This document shows positions 1 through 26,587 of a stretch of DNA of 64,000 nt, one piece after another. The position numbers and the translations under genes were made by a program. Positions within the stretch are counted from its first letter, which is position 1. The number at the start of each line of letters is the position of its first letter. The stretch is from Brachyhypopomus gauderio (Eukaryota; Chordata; Actinopteri; Gymnotiformes; Hypopomidae). Location: the NCBI RefSeq assembly GCF_052324685.1, contig NC_135223.1, positions 12,589,630-12,653,629 of the forward strand, written 5' to 3'. Under the pieces are notes generated by a model. That model saw only the letters and a list, made by a program, of their open reading frames with translations. It did not search any database and was not told where the DNA came from.

Positions 1-446
1 GTGTTTGACTACTCAGAGATGAGGTCAGAGTTCATCCTGTGTTTGAAGACAGCCAGTGACCCAGCTGTGCGGACCACCAGAAGTCCATAGCACCAGCTTG
101 TTGCCAGGACAGAGTCTCGATGCATGCCTTCTTTGTGTCTTGAGGGAAGATGGTTGAGGTCCAGCTGAGCCTAGCCGCACGCAGAGGAAGTTTAGTACAG
201 AAAGAAGAGTACCTGGGGATCCAGCATGAGTGACAACCATTGATCAGCCTGACTACCTGCATAAGACACACACACACACACACACACACGGTCCCATCAC
301 TTATCACATTGCATTGCGTTGTCAACTACGGAGCACTGTGAGGGTGTCACATGACCAAGCATCCCCATGTCTGACACATACAAGACATAAGAGGCCCGCC
401 CATATGTACAGTAACACAGCTAGGGAAGGAAATCGTTCATCAGGCT

Positions 447-1615
447 CAGGGGTGGAAAGTAACTAATTACATTTACTCACATTACTGTAATTAAGTACTT
501 TTATGAGTAATTTGTAATTTTCTGAGTAGTTTTTGAAATATGTAATTTTTACTTTTACTTGAGTACATTTTGACCCAAGTAGTTTTACTTTACTACTTTT
601 GAACGCCCTCACATTACTGAGTAAAAAAAATATAGATGGCGAAAAATTAAATGCGGGCAGAAATGTTAACTTCTGAGTCCCAGAACTGAAGGCCAATTGC
701 GTGGCCTTGCCCTGCGCGCGCCCTTTCCATTGTCTCATAATCAGGTCATAATCTGGTGCACTTACTTCCAAAAGGATGAGATTGTTCTATCTTTAAATCT
801 TCTATCTATCAGGTTCTGTGGGATCCTGTGTACATTTTATTGTGAAAAGTGGAATCCTGTGGGCACTGTATTTTGAATAGTTGGATCCTGTGAGCATTTT
901 AAATAGTGGAATCCTGTATTTTGTTTTATTTTGAGATGTGGGATCCTGTGGTCATTTTATATTTTATTTTGAGCTGTGGCAACCTGTGGGCATTTTATTG
1001 TGAATAGTGGGATCCGGTGGGCACTGTATTTTGAATAGTTGGATCCTGTGAGCACTTACTTTTAAATTGTGGGATCCTATGAGCATTTTTTTATTTTTGA
1101 TGTGGGATCCTGTGGGCATTTTATTGTGAGTAGTGGAATCCTGTTGCATTTTAGTTTGATTTGTGGCATCTTGTGGGCACTTAATTTTGTGTGCATTTTG
1201 TTTTTTGAATAATTTGTAATTTAAATTTCTTTATTCTTATCATAGTGTTGTCCGTTGGACAATAGGACTGAAAATAGTTTGCACTTTATGGTACAGGTTG
1301 TGACTGTCCTTGTGCTGTGAGGAAGTATGTTCCTGAGCCCAGCTGATCTTTTGCAAGTGTGGATGTGCACTTAAATACGCTTTGAAGTTGATTAAAACAA
1401 CTTGTGCTGAATTTGGTTCATGATTCATCCATGCATTAAATAACTGAAAGTAACTAAGTAACTTTTACTCAAATTACATTTTAAATAAAGTAATTTTGTA
1501 CTTTTACTCGAGTAAATTTTGAGATGGGTAATTTTACTTTTACTCTGAGTAGATTTTAGGCAAAGTAATGATACTTTTACTCAATTACAAATTTTTAGTA
1601 CTCTTTCCACCTCTG
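447..1615. mobile_element. Non-autonomous hAT-like DNA transposon (MITE), 1.17 kb
   Basis: The two ends are inverted copies of each other: CAGGGGTGGAAAG at the left and CTTTCCACCTCTG at the right, followed inward by long AT-rich arms with TTACTTTTACT-type words. The flanks carry an 8-bp target duplication with one mismatch (ATCAGGCT at 439-446, ATCAGACT at 1616-1623). An 8-bp duplication and CAG termini are typical of hAT elements. No transposase reading frame is visible. The middle (about 810-1190) is a degenerate tandem repeat of about 40 bp built on GTGGGATCCTGTG. It sits in a MYO3A intron. Confidence 0.8.
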
Positions 1616-1870
1616 ATCAGACTGTATGGCCAGGCTGTATGGGCAGTTGTTTCTCCTGAAGAGAAAGGCTCACCGTGGCAACTTGACTTGTCATGTGAAT
1701 AATTAAGTGCCTTTTCTTGCTCTCCACTGTCTGGCTACACTGGATGAACTGTATGAATATTCATAGATCAGTGCAACAGAAAATGAATGTGTGGGTATTA
1801 AGGATTTAAAGATGGAAATTAAATGAAAACAAATTAAATGTGTTATTGTAGTTTTTTTTTTTTCTTCCAG

Positions 1871-14404
<12,534 letters not shown>

Positions 14405-15460
14405 ACCCCAGGGACCCCGTGCTGATGCTGGCCTGGGTTCTGGCCTCATGTACTGTGAGAATCCTGAAAGAACAGCTGGTTTGAGCACACACCAAGTGCC
14501 TTCTCTTCACACGTCTTTTTTTTATGGTTATTAAGAAATGCGGCAAATGCTACAATGTAAAAGTCTGCCCATTTCTGTTTTTTATATGATTCTCAATCTC
14601 TTTTACTGTAGGATATTTGGCTGTAGCTCTTTCTCATTTGCAGGGAAAGGGTCCCTCAGACCTTTCGTGTCTGGGCCATTCAGAGTTACCAGCTCTGGAA
14701 GAGAGGACATTGCATAGTTTAAATGGATGTTACATTGTTACATTGGGTGTTTACATTGGGAGTTATGTTGTCACAAAGGGGGTTACACTGGTAATTTGAT
14801 CTACCTACAAGATTCCCGTCAAAATTGTTTCAGCAGTCTCATGAGGATATAGAGTTGTAGGTCATCAGAAGTGCCTTGAATGAGCCGAGCTGCCTGGGTC
14901 TGCTCTGTTACCCGTCAGCCATCATCGTGGTCACCAATGAGCATGTATTCTCATTTCTGTTGGTTACTGCCCTCCAACACTGTGACATTGCACTAAAGGC
15001 TCTTGGGTAATTTTCAGGCACATTATCTTAATGGGCAGTTCACACATGCTCTTATAACAATTTTTAAAATACCAAGATGTTTACATACCTGTGTAAAATA
15101 ATTGATATTCGAATATAAATGTAAGTATATCATATTCAGTGCTGTAGTGGGATAAATGATGGGAAAAAATTGTCGAAGATATATATTGTTCAGATTGTAT
15201 ACTCACATTTTTATTTTCAAATAATGATTTTTGTAAATTTCTTCAGTTTAGTATTTGTTCATTGTTTCGTGGTGGGCATTTATTTTTCTATTATAATTTT
15301 TATTTTTTTGGAGAAGAATATAATCCCGTTGGCATTCCGACTACGTGTGACAGGCTGGGGTCTCATTCCTGAACGAACGATTACACCATTTTCTTAGTAG
15401 TAGGTTCCTTCAGATTACACGAAGCGTTTTTATTGTCTTAGTGACTGCTTACACTTCATA

Positions 15461-15464
<4 letters not shown>

Positions 15465-15552
<88 letters not shown>
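15465..15552. repeat. Compound (CT)n(CA)n microsatellite
   Basis: About 22 CT units followed directly by about 22 CA units, in the MYO3A-GAD2 spacer. Confidence 0.95.
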
Positions 15553-15556
<4 letters not shown>

Positions 15557-16612
15557 TGTCGCGCGCACGCGCCCTCACCCTCTTGCTTCATAAAATCCTT
15601 AAGTGGCAAAATCACATAAAATACAGAGAAACGACGTTTGCCGCTGCGCTTTCTTCTGAGCGTATCAATATGTTAAAAAAATCCATGCAAACGCGTGCTC
15701 GTGCGGGTCTTTATTTTGAGTGCAAAAAAACGTACTAAAATCTTACTGTGCCAAAGAATTCACAAGTAGTTTTATTACTGAAGATATTCTAGTTTAAACA
15801 GAGTTCGTGTAGGATCAATGGTTGCAGACCCACGAACAATGAACCGATCGAAAAAACACTCGTTCCAAGGAATGTTTTGTACTTGTGCGGGATGCCACGC
15901 GATCACAAGAATGACGTTTGCTTGATACGGGGGATCTTGGTCGGAAGATAAAAGCAATTGTGAGAACATGGAAGACTGGATTTGCTTAAAAATAAAATGT
16001 AAAAAAAAGTTCGGCAGATTTAGCTGTTTCTCATAGGCGAGTTGAGCGCAAGAGGCGACGGGAGGGGCAACAGTGTTGTCAGGACTTGCGACGCAAAATG
16101 GTTCGTCACGAAGTGAATCTTGTTGGAATGTCTATGGTGACGTGAAAGTGGGTGAGCACTACGGCACACGAACCCTTTATTGCTGTTAATGGCATTGTAA
16201 CCTCGCGTTCTGCTACTCACGCTGGATTACCAAGCAGCCTAATTTAAAAAAAGAAATGCATTTTAAAATATTTTTTTAGCAACTTAATATGTACCATTGG
16301 CAATCTGCATCTAAACTACGTTCACAAGAATATTGTGTCTTTCTGAATGCCTCTATTTCCGTTCAGCACTGACATCCACGCGCTTGGAAACCATGAGATC
16401 AGGAGCAGTCGTCGGTTGTTCTAAATCTCCTTGCGCGCAATACCGAAACTGAATTTCCGGGATAGACGCTGCGTGGCGTCTAAGCTGTTTGGCAATGTGG
16501 AGCCTTAAATTATGAGTCAGAAGAAGACTCTCACGGAGGGAAAAAAAGGTGTAACGATTTTGCAGACTTTTCGCGACTGTATTTGTTAATGCGCCAGGCG
16601 TATAGTTGCGTC

Positions 16613-16633
16613 TTCAGCACCCAGCGAGGACAG
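16613..16633 (+). promoter_or_regulatory. RE1/NRSE-like split motif upstream of GAD2
   Basis: TTCAGCACC (16613-16621) matches the left half-site of the REST element and GGACAG (16628-16633) matches the core of the right half-site in the same orientation. The gap is 6 bp rather than the canonical 2 bp. It lies about 125-145 bp before the GAD2 start codon. REST silences neuronal genes in non-neuronal cells, and GAD2 is a neuronal gene, so the placement is plausible. Binding is inferred only. Confidence 0.4.
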
Positions 16634-16756
16634 GAGAGGACCTATTCAGCACCGCGTCTGTGAACAGCTCCCTTTCCCCTTTGCGCGATTATTCGTCTGG
16701 ATGGGCACTATTCGTCTCCGTGTCTCATAGATGTAAACCCCTAGCGATTATTTGTA

Positions 16757-16829
16757 ATGGCATCACACGGGTTTTGGTCTCTTGGCGCCGAAGATGCCGG
16801 TGACAGCACCAGCCAAATCTCAAGCACGC
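16757..16829 (+). CDS. gad2: GAD2 first coding exon
   Basis: Starts at the first ATG giving [17 protein letters not shown], which aligns with the human start MASPGSGFWSFGSEDGSGDS apart from small deletions. It ends one base into codon 25 at the strong donor GTAAGT. The 5' untranslated region immediately before it contains the RE1-like motif. Confidence 0.93.
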
Positions 16830-19800
16830 GTAAGTAATACTGTTAAAATCAGTGAGAAGGTATGACCGCGAGGGTTTTGTTAAAGACTTGAATATGATAT
16901 TAATTACTAAATTTAAACCGAGTTATTATCAAGCGTTATTTTAACTATGTCACAACTGAGACAAAGAAATAGGTCACATAATGTGTGGTGTGCGCGTAGC
17001 CCGGGTCCTGCCTGTGTAACGCTTGTTATATTGTTTGTTACTTAGCGACAGTCCACTTAAATGCAGTGATAAATTATCACTATCATGTGTTATCACTATC
17101 AAGTTTTGTGAATGTGGTGTTTTCATTTAATTTGGACACAAAATCCATAGCCAGGGCTTGGTGCCAAGCGGCGGCCCAAAAATTCACCGGAGGCATTGGA
17201 TCGAAATTATGTGGTAGGTTAATTTAAGACCGCTTATTAATAGAAATGTTTATTCATTGTTCCTTCTGATTATAAAAATTGCTTAAAGCTATTTCAATAA
17301 GGCCTATAAAAATGTATTTAAAAACAGCGAATAACAGTAATGTAAATATGCACTGGTATTTTGTGTGAAAGTCGCTTAACCAAAGTAAAATTCTGTGGTA
17401 AGCGCTTCTGAACGTTGGAGAGGCTGAGAAGCCCGCGGACGCCTCCTCTAAACAAGGCGACTCCGAGACCGGCACGTGCGGGTGCAATTTGAAGCCATGC
17501 AACTGTTCCAAAGCAGCTGTGGGTTTCTCCGATCTCTATTCAACAGGTATAAATCAACCTGTATTTTAAACTAATTTAAAGAATATACGTTTTTTCACGC
17601 TGTTAGGCAGCCTTATTTTATAATTAAGGTTGTTAACAAATTCCGTTAGAATTGTCCTTTTTTTCAAAAGAAGTCAAAGGATGTCTGAAAACATATTGGC
17701 ATGCTGTCTTGAGCTATTTTTTATTCAGTGATTTATTAATGTTGGGTTTGAAAACATTTTTTGTCGAATTATACACTAGTTATTATTTTTAAGACTACAT
17801 AATTGCACATACATAGGCTAATTGTACCTACATTCTTATTATTGCATATAATTATTATTCTGGATGCAATCGTAAATAAAAAAAATATATTTTCATGTAA
17901 CAGACGGATACATTTATTTTGCATGTAATCGTTCCATTTATTATTGAATAAAAATCGTGGAGAATTTTGGCTGAAATGTGCAAGAAGCGTGACCTTCGTT
18001 TTTCAAGGTTAAACAGAAGTTTCGGCTATTTTTCTCCTCGTACCACAATTAATTAATGTTATCGTCTACTATTTCGCAGATCTTTTACCTGCATTGGATG
18101 GCGATATGAAGACAATGAATTTTCTACAAGAAGTTGTGGATATTTTGCTGGCCTACATTGTGGAATCTTTCGACAGGTCCACGAAAGTGATCGATTTTCA
18201 CTATCCAAACGAACTGCTTCAGAGAAATAACTGGGAGCTGTCGGATGAGCCCGAGACACTGGATGATATTTTGATCAGTTGTCGCGCTACACTGAAATAC
18301 GCCATCAAAACAGGTAGGCAGTAAAATCGTGTCCGTATTTCCCCTGACCCTCATCCCCAACTACTGTTGATCAGAGGAGATTCAGCCCATGCCCATGTGT
18401 GCTTGGTGGTGATGCGGGACTCGTAGGCTGCTAGGAACTATTGTAAGACGAGAACAGTAGTGAAGTGCAGGCGATATCAGTGGCTTTGGTTTTTATATAG
18501 CGTTGTTCCTTCACTCTCGTTCTTGGTTTTCTTGTTCTTGACTAAAAGTCAGACACATCCGTCTGTGCATTTATGAAAGTCGATGATATCAGAAGACGGC
18601 GTTATCCAGCAACGCTTAAAATGGACTACGATAAATAAAAAGCAGATTTACTACAGTTTCGTTTATAAAATAATTGTTTTAAAATTTTAAGGAAAGCTGG
18701 ACGTATTTCGGTACAATTCGTCTGATTGCAGCATCATGACCTGGATAACCTTCATCACGCAAAAATAATTGAGATTATAGTTAACAAATCAAAGGCACCT
18801 AGCAGCATAGCACGTGTTAAGAAATGATAATTCCGTTCAAATTAATTGATTTAATTTTATCTTTTCCCATTTTGTGGCTGTTTCTAGCTCACCCCAGGTA
18901 CTTCAATCAGCTCTCTACTGGATTAGACATGGTCGGCCTAGCCGCAGACTGGCTCACGTCCACTGCCAATACTAACATGTGAGTGTGGCTTCTCTCACAA
19001 ACGCAAACACTATGGCGATCATTTCCGTTTCCTGTATCTCCGCGCATTGCTTATCCGAGTCTGCGTTTTCAGATAGGCCTTTTTTCCTCAGAACCAAACT
19101 TTAAAAAAATCATGCCCACCCTCCTTTATCATGGCCATTCAGGGTGTGAAAATTAGAAATCAATTCAAAAGTAGGCTTCTTTAATTAAAATATTAATAAT
19201 TTGAGAGTTTATGATGAAAAAGTATTTTTCACTTAGCAAAAAAAGAATGGTATAAATCTATAAATAAAATTTCTGTCCTGGTGGCGTACTTTAACTTAGT
19301 GTAGTGTAACGTAGTATATCTTCAAGCAATATTTATCGTAATACAGAGGGCTGCATACTAGTAGTATTAATTTTATACAATTTGTATTACACATTTAGCA
19401 TCTTAGTTATTTATATTAGTCTATGTTAATTTCCTTTTGAAATGTGGATGATGTGGATATATTCATACTATGTTGAAAAGACACTGAAGCCACTCTCCAT
19501 CTATAAACAGATCATTCCTCATACCTGCACTCATGGACCCCACCTGCTGTAGCAACACAGGTGGACTAGTGCAGCCCCTTTAAATGTGTCACCCCCACCC
19601 TTACTCAGGAGAACCACCAGGGTGGTGCGGTCTCTGTTCCTCACTCCTCCGCTCTGTATGCGTGACTTGGTCATGTGATCTCCTGATGCACAGGTTCACC
19701 TATGAGGTGGCCCCAGTGTTCGTCCTGCTGGAATACGTCACCCTGAAGAAGATGAGGGAGATCATTGGTTGGGAGGACGGCCGTGGGGATGGAATCTTCT

Positions 19801-20093
19801 CACCAGGTAGATGACTGAAACGATGTCACACCATGACACAGCTAGTAGAGCCTCGATGCTGTTCGCAATCAGCTGTATTGGTTCTCTCACCACATAAGCA
19901 ATTGTTCTCACATATGTCCAACCACCCCTGACTTCTCTTTCACGTTAAGATAAGGATCACATTAATTTAGATTGGGTGTATTGGTGGAGGGTGTGTGTGG
20001 GTGTGTGTGTGTGTGGGTGTGTGGGTGTGTGGGTGTGTGTGTGGGTGTGGGGTGTGTGTGTGGGTGTGTGTGGGTGTGTGGGTGTGTGTGTGG

Positions 20094-20124
<31 letters not shown>

Positions 20125-20399
20125 TGTGTGGGTGTGTGTTTGGGAAGGGGGTGTGTGTGTGTGGGGGGGGGGTTGCATAGTCATTTTCAGACACAAAAGA
20201 GCGTAGCATCAGGCCTCCTCAGTCTAGCTAACAATGGCACTAATTTAATGCAAATAATGTTTCACAGTCTGATCTTCTAATATCTGCAGTGCTGTACGCA
20301 GGGGTTTAGCAGCAAATACTGGGCAGGGTAGTTACCCCCACCCCCTCCATCCACCCTGGCACCCACACCCTCTTCCCAAGAAGGAAAAAAAAGAACAGA

Positions 20400-20485
<86 letters not shown>

Positions 20486-22221
20486 ATTTTGCCATGTATT
20501 TATAATGTGGAACTAACACTGTGCATTTTGCGAGGTAGCTGTGGATTCACTAACTTTATTTATTTATATATATTTTACGGTTGACTAACTTTATATTGTT
20601 TTGACAGCAGAATAAATATATAACATTGTTTGCTGCATAGAATTAAACTCCTGTTTGTCTTCTTTATCCACTTGCTCTTTTTACAAACGACCACAGATGC
20701 AGTCACTAGTTAGCTTCTGTTGCTACATATTTACTGTTTGATGCGTTTCAGTCCTGTTTTCTGAAGGAAATGAGTCAGAAGTTGCCTACCCTATTTTTGC
20801 TTTCTCTCTTTTATTTTCTGAAATCCAGGTCTGCATGTCTAACTGCTTCCTAGTCAACAACACATAAATTGCAGGACTGAAATGACCTGGGTGGGGGAGA
20901 GGCAGAAATGAAAGGAACGCGCAAATAAGCGGAACTTATCGTGGATGGCGCAGTCTGTTGTCATTCATCTCTATAATAACGGAAGAAAAACTAGAAACCA
21001 AATCAAGCCCTGTTTACTGGACTGCGTTAATATGTGCCATGGACCCTTAAAGCGTGTCACCATGCATTAATACAAGCACGAGAAGCAAAGACTCAAAGGA
21101 CTGAGAAAAATCAGAGACGCAATAGTGTATGTGTTAAAAAAAAATCTTCATCGCTTCTCCCTCCAGGTGGCGCCATTTCCAACATGTACGCCATGTTGCT
21201 CGCTCGATACAAAATGTTTCCTGAGGTGAAAGAAAAGGGGATGTCGTCGGTCCCCAAACTGGCGGCCTTCACGTCTGAACACGTATGTCTCACCCCAACC
21301 CACCCCCGTTGTCTTTTAAAGACATTCAACACATTTTTTAAGCATTCAGGCTCGTTCACTCTGAGACTGAGATGCAGGACTATGAGGTGAAGATGAAGGG
21401 AATAATTCGTTTGTAGAGGCTCGAGGGGGCCTTAAATGTTAAATCACACTGTTCTAGTCTGATGTTGCTTCCTTCCACACCCTGTAATGGGCCGAGGCTC
21501 AGTTTTATGTAAAGCCCTTTATGAACATCAACATCTCCTATGCTCATGTGACAGTACTTTCTTTTTATTTGTAATGCAGTTTAATAGTACTGCAGTCAGT
21601 GTGGTAGCATTCAATGCATTTAATGTTAGACGTTAGACGTGTTAAGTCAGGTTTCAGTTAGATGCATAATGTTTTATTCTCAAAGGGACATGCATTACCA
21701 GATTTGATTGGCTTAGAGCAAAGAAAGTGATGATGATGCTGGTCAAAAAATTGTAGACTTTAGTAATCTTCTCTGCATTTCAGAGCCATTTCTCGATCAA
21801 GAAAGGAGCTGCCGCCCTTGGAATAGGGACAGAGAGCGTGATCTGCATCAAAGCCGATGAGAGGTGGGTCTGGATTACCCATAGTGCTGTTTACCGTACT
21901 CAGCTGGAGAGCAGAGACACGCTCTTGCACATGTCCTGATGACAATCACATATGACTCCAGTGGTAAAATCCTGCACTCGTGTCCGGCAGGGGAAAGATG
22001 ATACCGTCAGACCTGGAGAGGAGGATAGTGGAAGCCAAGCAGAAGGTAATTTGAAGGACTGCTGCCCCACACCAATCCTAGACTGGGAGGCTCATGTCAT
22101 CTGCATGTGTGACCTTCAAAACTGGCTCTGCTGGAAAGACCTGACCAATGGGTCACGATTATCACGTACTGTCCCAGGTGTCAGACTTCATAATGTAAAT
22201 GTTTAATTTTTACTTCTCCTT

Positions 22222-22320
<99 letters not shown>

Positions 22321-25300
22321 CCCTCCCTTTCTCTTCTCCTATCTCTGTCCCTCTCCCATCCTCCCCTCTTTAGGGTTATGTGCCGTTCTTCGTCAGTGCC
22401 ACTGCAGGGACGACAGTATATGGAGCCTTTGACCCTCTGATCTCCATCTCCGACATCTGTAAAAAGTACAACGTTTGGATGCATGTGGACGTGAGTAGAT
22501 ATCGCTGAGATCATGTCATGACCCGTTCCAGAGACTCGATCTCTGCTTGCAAGGACATATTTCCCCCACTGTTTTCATCATCACAACCTTCAGCTTGGCC
22601 TGGTAGGGCCACACAGAGCCTCCTTCTGTATGACAAAGTCATGAGTTGAGAAAAGAAACTTTTTGGACTGGTGTGTATGAGGATGCAAACACTCATATCT
22701 TGAGAGAAAAAAGGTTTCACTTCATGTTCCTCACAACAGTTACCACAGCTGCGTCTTTTTAAGCTAGAGCTACAGGGGACATTGGTTTGGTGAAATAGAA
22801 GGAACAGAAAATAGCAAGAGAACCATGTCAGTGGCTGAGCCTGTTAAAAATGAGAAGCTAAGCCAAATTAAAGCAGAACTAAAATGGTTACAAATATAGC
22901 TGGTGTGAAGGGTGCCAAAATTCAGGGGATTCTCTCAGACAGCTGCCTGGGAAATCAAAAAACCTCTCAGCAGTGTTTTTACACAACTCAACGAGTGTTC
23001 CAAGCATTCTTGGACGCAGTGCGGTGGTGCAGTAGTAATTTTCTCTCTGTTATGTCACCAAAACAAACATGAAAATAATATTTGAAGGTCAGATAAATGT
23101 TCAGCATCTCTGGTATGACTGAATGCCTTTAATGTTTGGAACTGCTCTAATAAACCCTTTTGTTTAATATGAATGTTTGTTAATAGAGTTTAATGTTTGT
23201 GATTCCGGGAGGGTTGAATGCTGGTGACTATAAACGACGCCCCTCTGAGACATGCTTCCATTAAATAGCTTCCAATTACCAGCTATTACTCTCATTGAAT
23301 GTGCATGTGGGTGTGAGTCTATATGTGTGTGGGAGTCTATGTATGTGTGTGTACTTGAGTGTGTTTGCATGTGTGTGTGTGTGTGTTCTATACTCTGGGG
23401 GTCCATAAGATTAATAGTAATAGCTTATTACCTCATTTTGCTGGTGACGCAGTGACTCATGCCTGGTTGAGTATTTTAGCAGTAGTCGTTGGGGGACAGC
23501 CATAGCTTTTCTGCATGGCTGCCTGACATGTGGTATCACTTCACTGCACTCGTCTGATCTAACTCCTGTGATTGGTCTGATGTTCAGCTGATATTAGAGT
23601 GCACACAGAGCCTGGGAACAGTGAAGAACATCTCATGTTCTCCAACTCAGCATACAATAGCAAAAATAACAGCATCTGAGTTGTGTACATAGATATGCCC
23701 AAAGCCTGCCTCGTGATTTAACCCTGGTCATGCTGTGGTAGTGGGGGTGGGGATTTGTTTCTAAATGGGAATATTCAGGACTAATGCATAGAGAGAAAAA
23801 AAAGATAGTTTAGCTTTTTTCCAAAAAACCCTTTCTAACCTCCTCTACCTACATTACTATTACTTTTTAAATAATGTGGCTACTGCTGATTCTTGAAGGT
23901 TCTTTTTTATGTGCAACCTTCTATCACGCAGTACCTCTGGTCTCATTTATAAGATGCAATTAGACTTTCTTAGTAAAATGAGAATGTCATGTGTCCTTGT
24001 ATGACATGCTGAGCTAACAGAAGGCAGCAGGCCGGTAGGGTGTTTAAAGGTGGCTTGACGTTGGGCCATGCTCTGAATGACCAAGCTGTAAGGCATGTGT
24101 GTGCACGTGTGTGTGTGCGCATGTGTGTGTGTGTGTGTACGGGTGTACATGTGTGTGCGGGTGTGTGTGCCCTAGCAGCGGCTCTGGAGGGAGCTCAATT
24201 TAGCACCATGTGAAGCAACCTCATTGTGTGTGTATGTGTGTGTTTTTGCCTTAATCGGGCCTTCTCTCTGCAGGGGGCCTGGGGCGGGAGTCTACTCATG
24301 TCCAGGAAACACAGGTGGAAACTGAATGGTGTGGAGAGGTCAGTGATTTCATTATCATATGCGCCATTCAGCTGAATCTGCAGATTCAAGAGGGTTTAAG
24401 ATGCAGCCTTAGCATGTCGCTAAACTGCAAAGGGGGATCATCCCTACAGACGATGAAATGAAGTGCTGAACTAAGATTGATCAGCCCCCAGAAACCCAGG
24501 CTGCATGTGAGGAATTATGCAGTGCAGTTGAAGTTGCTCTCAAACGTGATTGTATTTGGTTAATGACACCCCTGGCACAAGCACTGCTTATTATAGCACA
24601 TGTATACGGAGACCATGAGCATTGATGGTGTGTTCAGCCCCAGGGGGAAATCCTTCTTGATCTGCTGTCAAATAATCGGTGCACAGTTTCTCTCCTGCTG
24701 TGGTATCCTTGCCTGTGGCCATGCAGGACATTTGACATCTGAGATTTTTAGAATAACAGAATCATTGGATCAAAAGCAATGGCAACTTCAACACACGAGA
24801 CAAAGATCCTTAACTGAACCATCAGGGTGGTGTAGATTATGTTCCTGTGAAGCTAGACCTTCTGGTTAGTGGACAGGTTACATCTATTTAAGTCATTTCT
24901 TCCCTGCTCAGATCAGTGCTAGCTTATATCATCTTATACAAGTAGTCCATTTCCATACTCTATTCTCCTAGTACTCAGTCAGTAAGGGCTGCTGGTCAGA
25001 GTGATTGAAACCAGTTTGTGGTCTCCTTCAGAGCAAACTCCATGACATGGAATCCCCATAAGATGATGGCCGTGCCTCTCCAGTGCTCCGCTCTACTGGT
25101 CCGAGAGGAGGTTTGTTTGCACACTACACAGACTGATTAAATAGGCCATGTTCAGAAAGTCCTCATTTGAATCAGGCCCAACGGTGGGAAGAGAAATCAG
25201 AACACAAAATCATGGTGGGACGTTTATCTTTTGAACCTGAGCTTTGATGACCATGCCTTGTACAGTCTTCAGCGTTCCCCTACACATCAGTTCAGGCGTG

Positions 25301-26381
25301 GTCTTCTGAGCGACGTGTTGAAGGTCTCTGCTGTTGTGTTGCCAGGGTCTGATGCAAAGCTGCAACCAGATGCAGGCCTGCTACCTGTTCCAGCAGGACA
25401 AGCATTACGACCTGTCCTACGACACTGGAGACAAGGCCCTGCAGTGCGGACGCCACGTGGACATCTTCAAGCTGTGGCTCATGTGGAGAGCCAAGGTGGG
25501 TGTGGAGTTATTATTATGGCTCCGTCAGCTCATGTTACTGCGTCCTGGACCCCACCTCACCTGAGCTCCACCTCACCTGAGCCCCACCTCACCTGAGCCC
25601 CACCTCACCTGAGCCCCACCTCACCTGAGCTCCACCTCACCTGAGCCCCACCTCACCTGAGCTCCACCTCACCTGAGCCCCACCTCACCTGAGCCCCACC
25701 TCACCTGAGCCCCACCTCACCTGAGCCCCACCTCACCTGAGCCCCACCTCACCTGAGCTCCACCTCACCTGAGCCCCACCTCACCTGAGCCCCACCTCAC
25801 CTGAGCCCCACCTCACCTGAGCCAGCCATCATTCACAGGCTATTTACAGTCAAATGAGTGTTGGAGCAGGAGTGTTGGGGCAGATATGTTAGGGCAGGAG
25901 TGTTGGGGCAGATATGTTAGGGCAGGTGTATTTGTGCAGGATTGTTGGGGCAAATATGTTATGGCAGGATTGTTGGGGCAGGAGCACTGGAGCAAGAGGA
26001 GGTCTTTTGTTGAATACCAAATTTGAAAGCAAATATTCAGAGGAAATATTCACTGACTAATGTTAACTAAACACAGGAAGTGATTTTGAGAGGGTCTGTT
26101 TTATACTGGTGTGGTGTTATCTGTTTTTATACTGGTGTGGAGTTATCTTTTTTAAACTAGTGTGGTGTTATCTGTATTTATTCTGGTGTGGTGTTATCTG
26201 TTTTTATACTGGTGTGGTTGGTGTGGTGTTATCTTTTTTAAACTGGTGTGGTGTTATCTTTTTATAATGGTGTGGTGTTATCTTTTGACTGCAGATACAG
26301 GAAGAGACTTTGAAAACCAGGGAATGTATCAGTGGTCAACAGCAGTAATTGCATTGTGTGTGTGTGTGTGTGTGTGTGGGG

Positions 26382-26446
<65 letters not shown>

Positions 26447-26519
26447 GAGCCAAACTTGATGACAATGTTCAGAGCACATACTGTGTAAAAAATTGTCATA
26501 TTCATATTGAAATACTCTT

Positions 26520-26587
<68 letters not shown>

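Larger units (their letters stand above)
14405..16756. other. MYO3A-GAD2 intergenic spacer
   Basis: Contains the MYO3A 3' untranslated region of unknown length, an AT-rich stretch (15050-15310), a CT/CA compound microsatellite (15465-15552), an AATAAA at 15991, and the GAD2 5' region. No ORF with recognisable coding content was found. The 1 kb before the GAD2 ATG has many CpGs and no convincing TATA box. Confidence 0.6.
19807..21166 (+). other. GAD2 intron with two GT tracts
   Basis: Holds a compound GTGTGTGGGT array (19988-20172) and a pure GT tract (20402-20483). No additional exon was recognised. Confidence 0.7.

Noticed and set aside
1..240. Possible MYO3A exon at the window start
   Set aside because: No match to the motor segment expected before [12 protein letters not shown], and the frames are interrupted.
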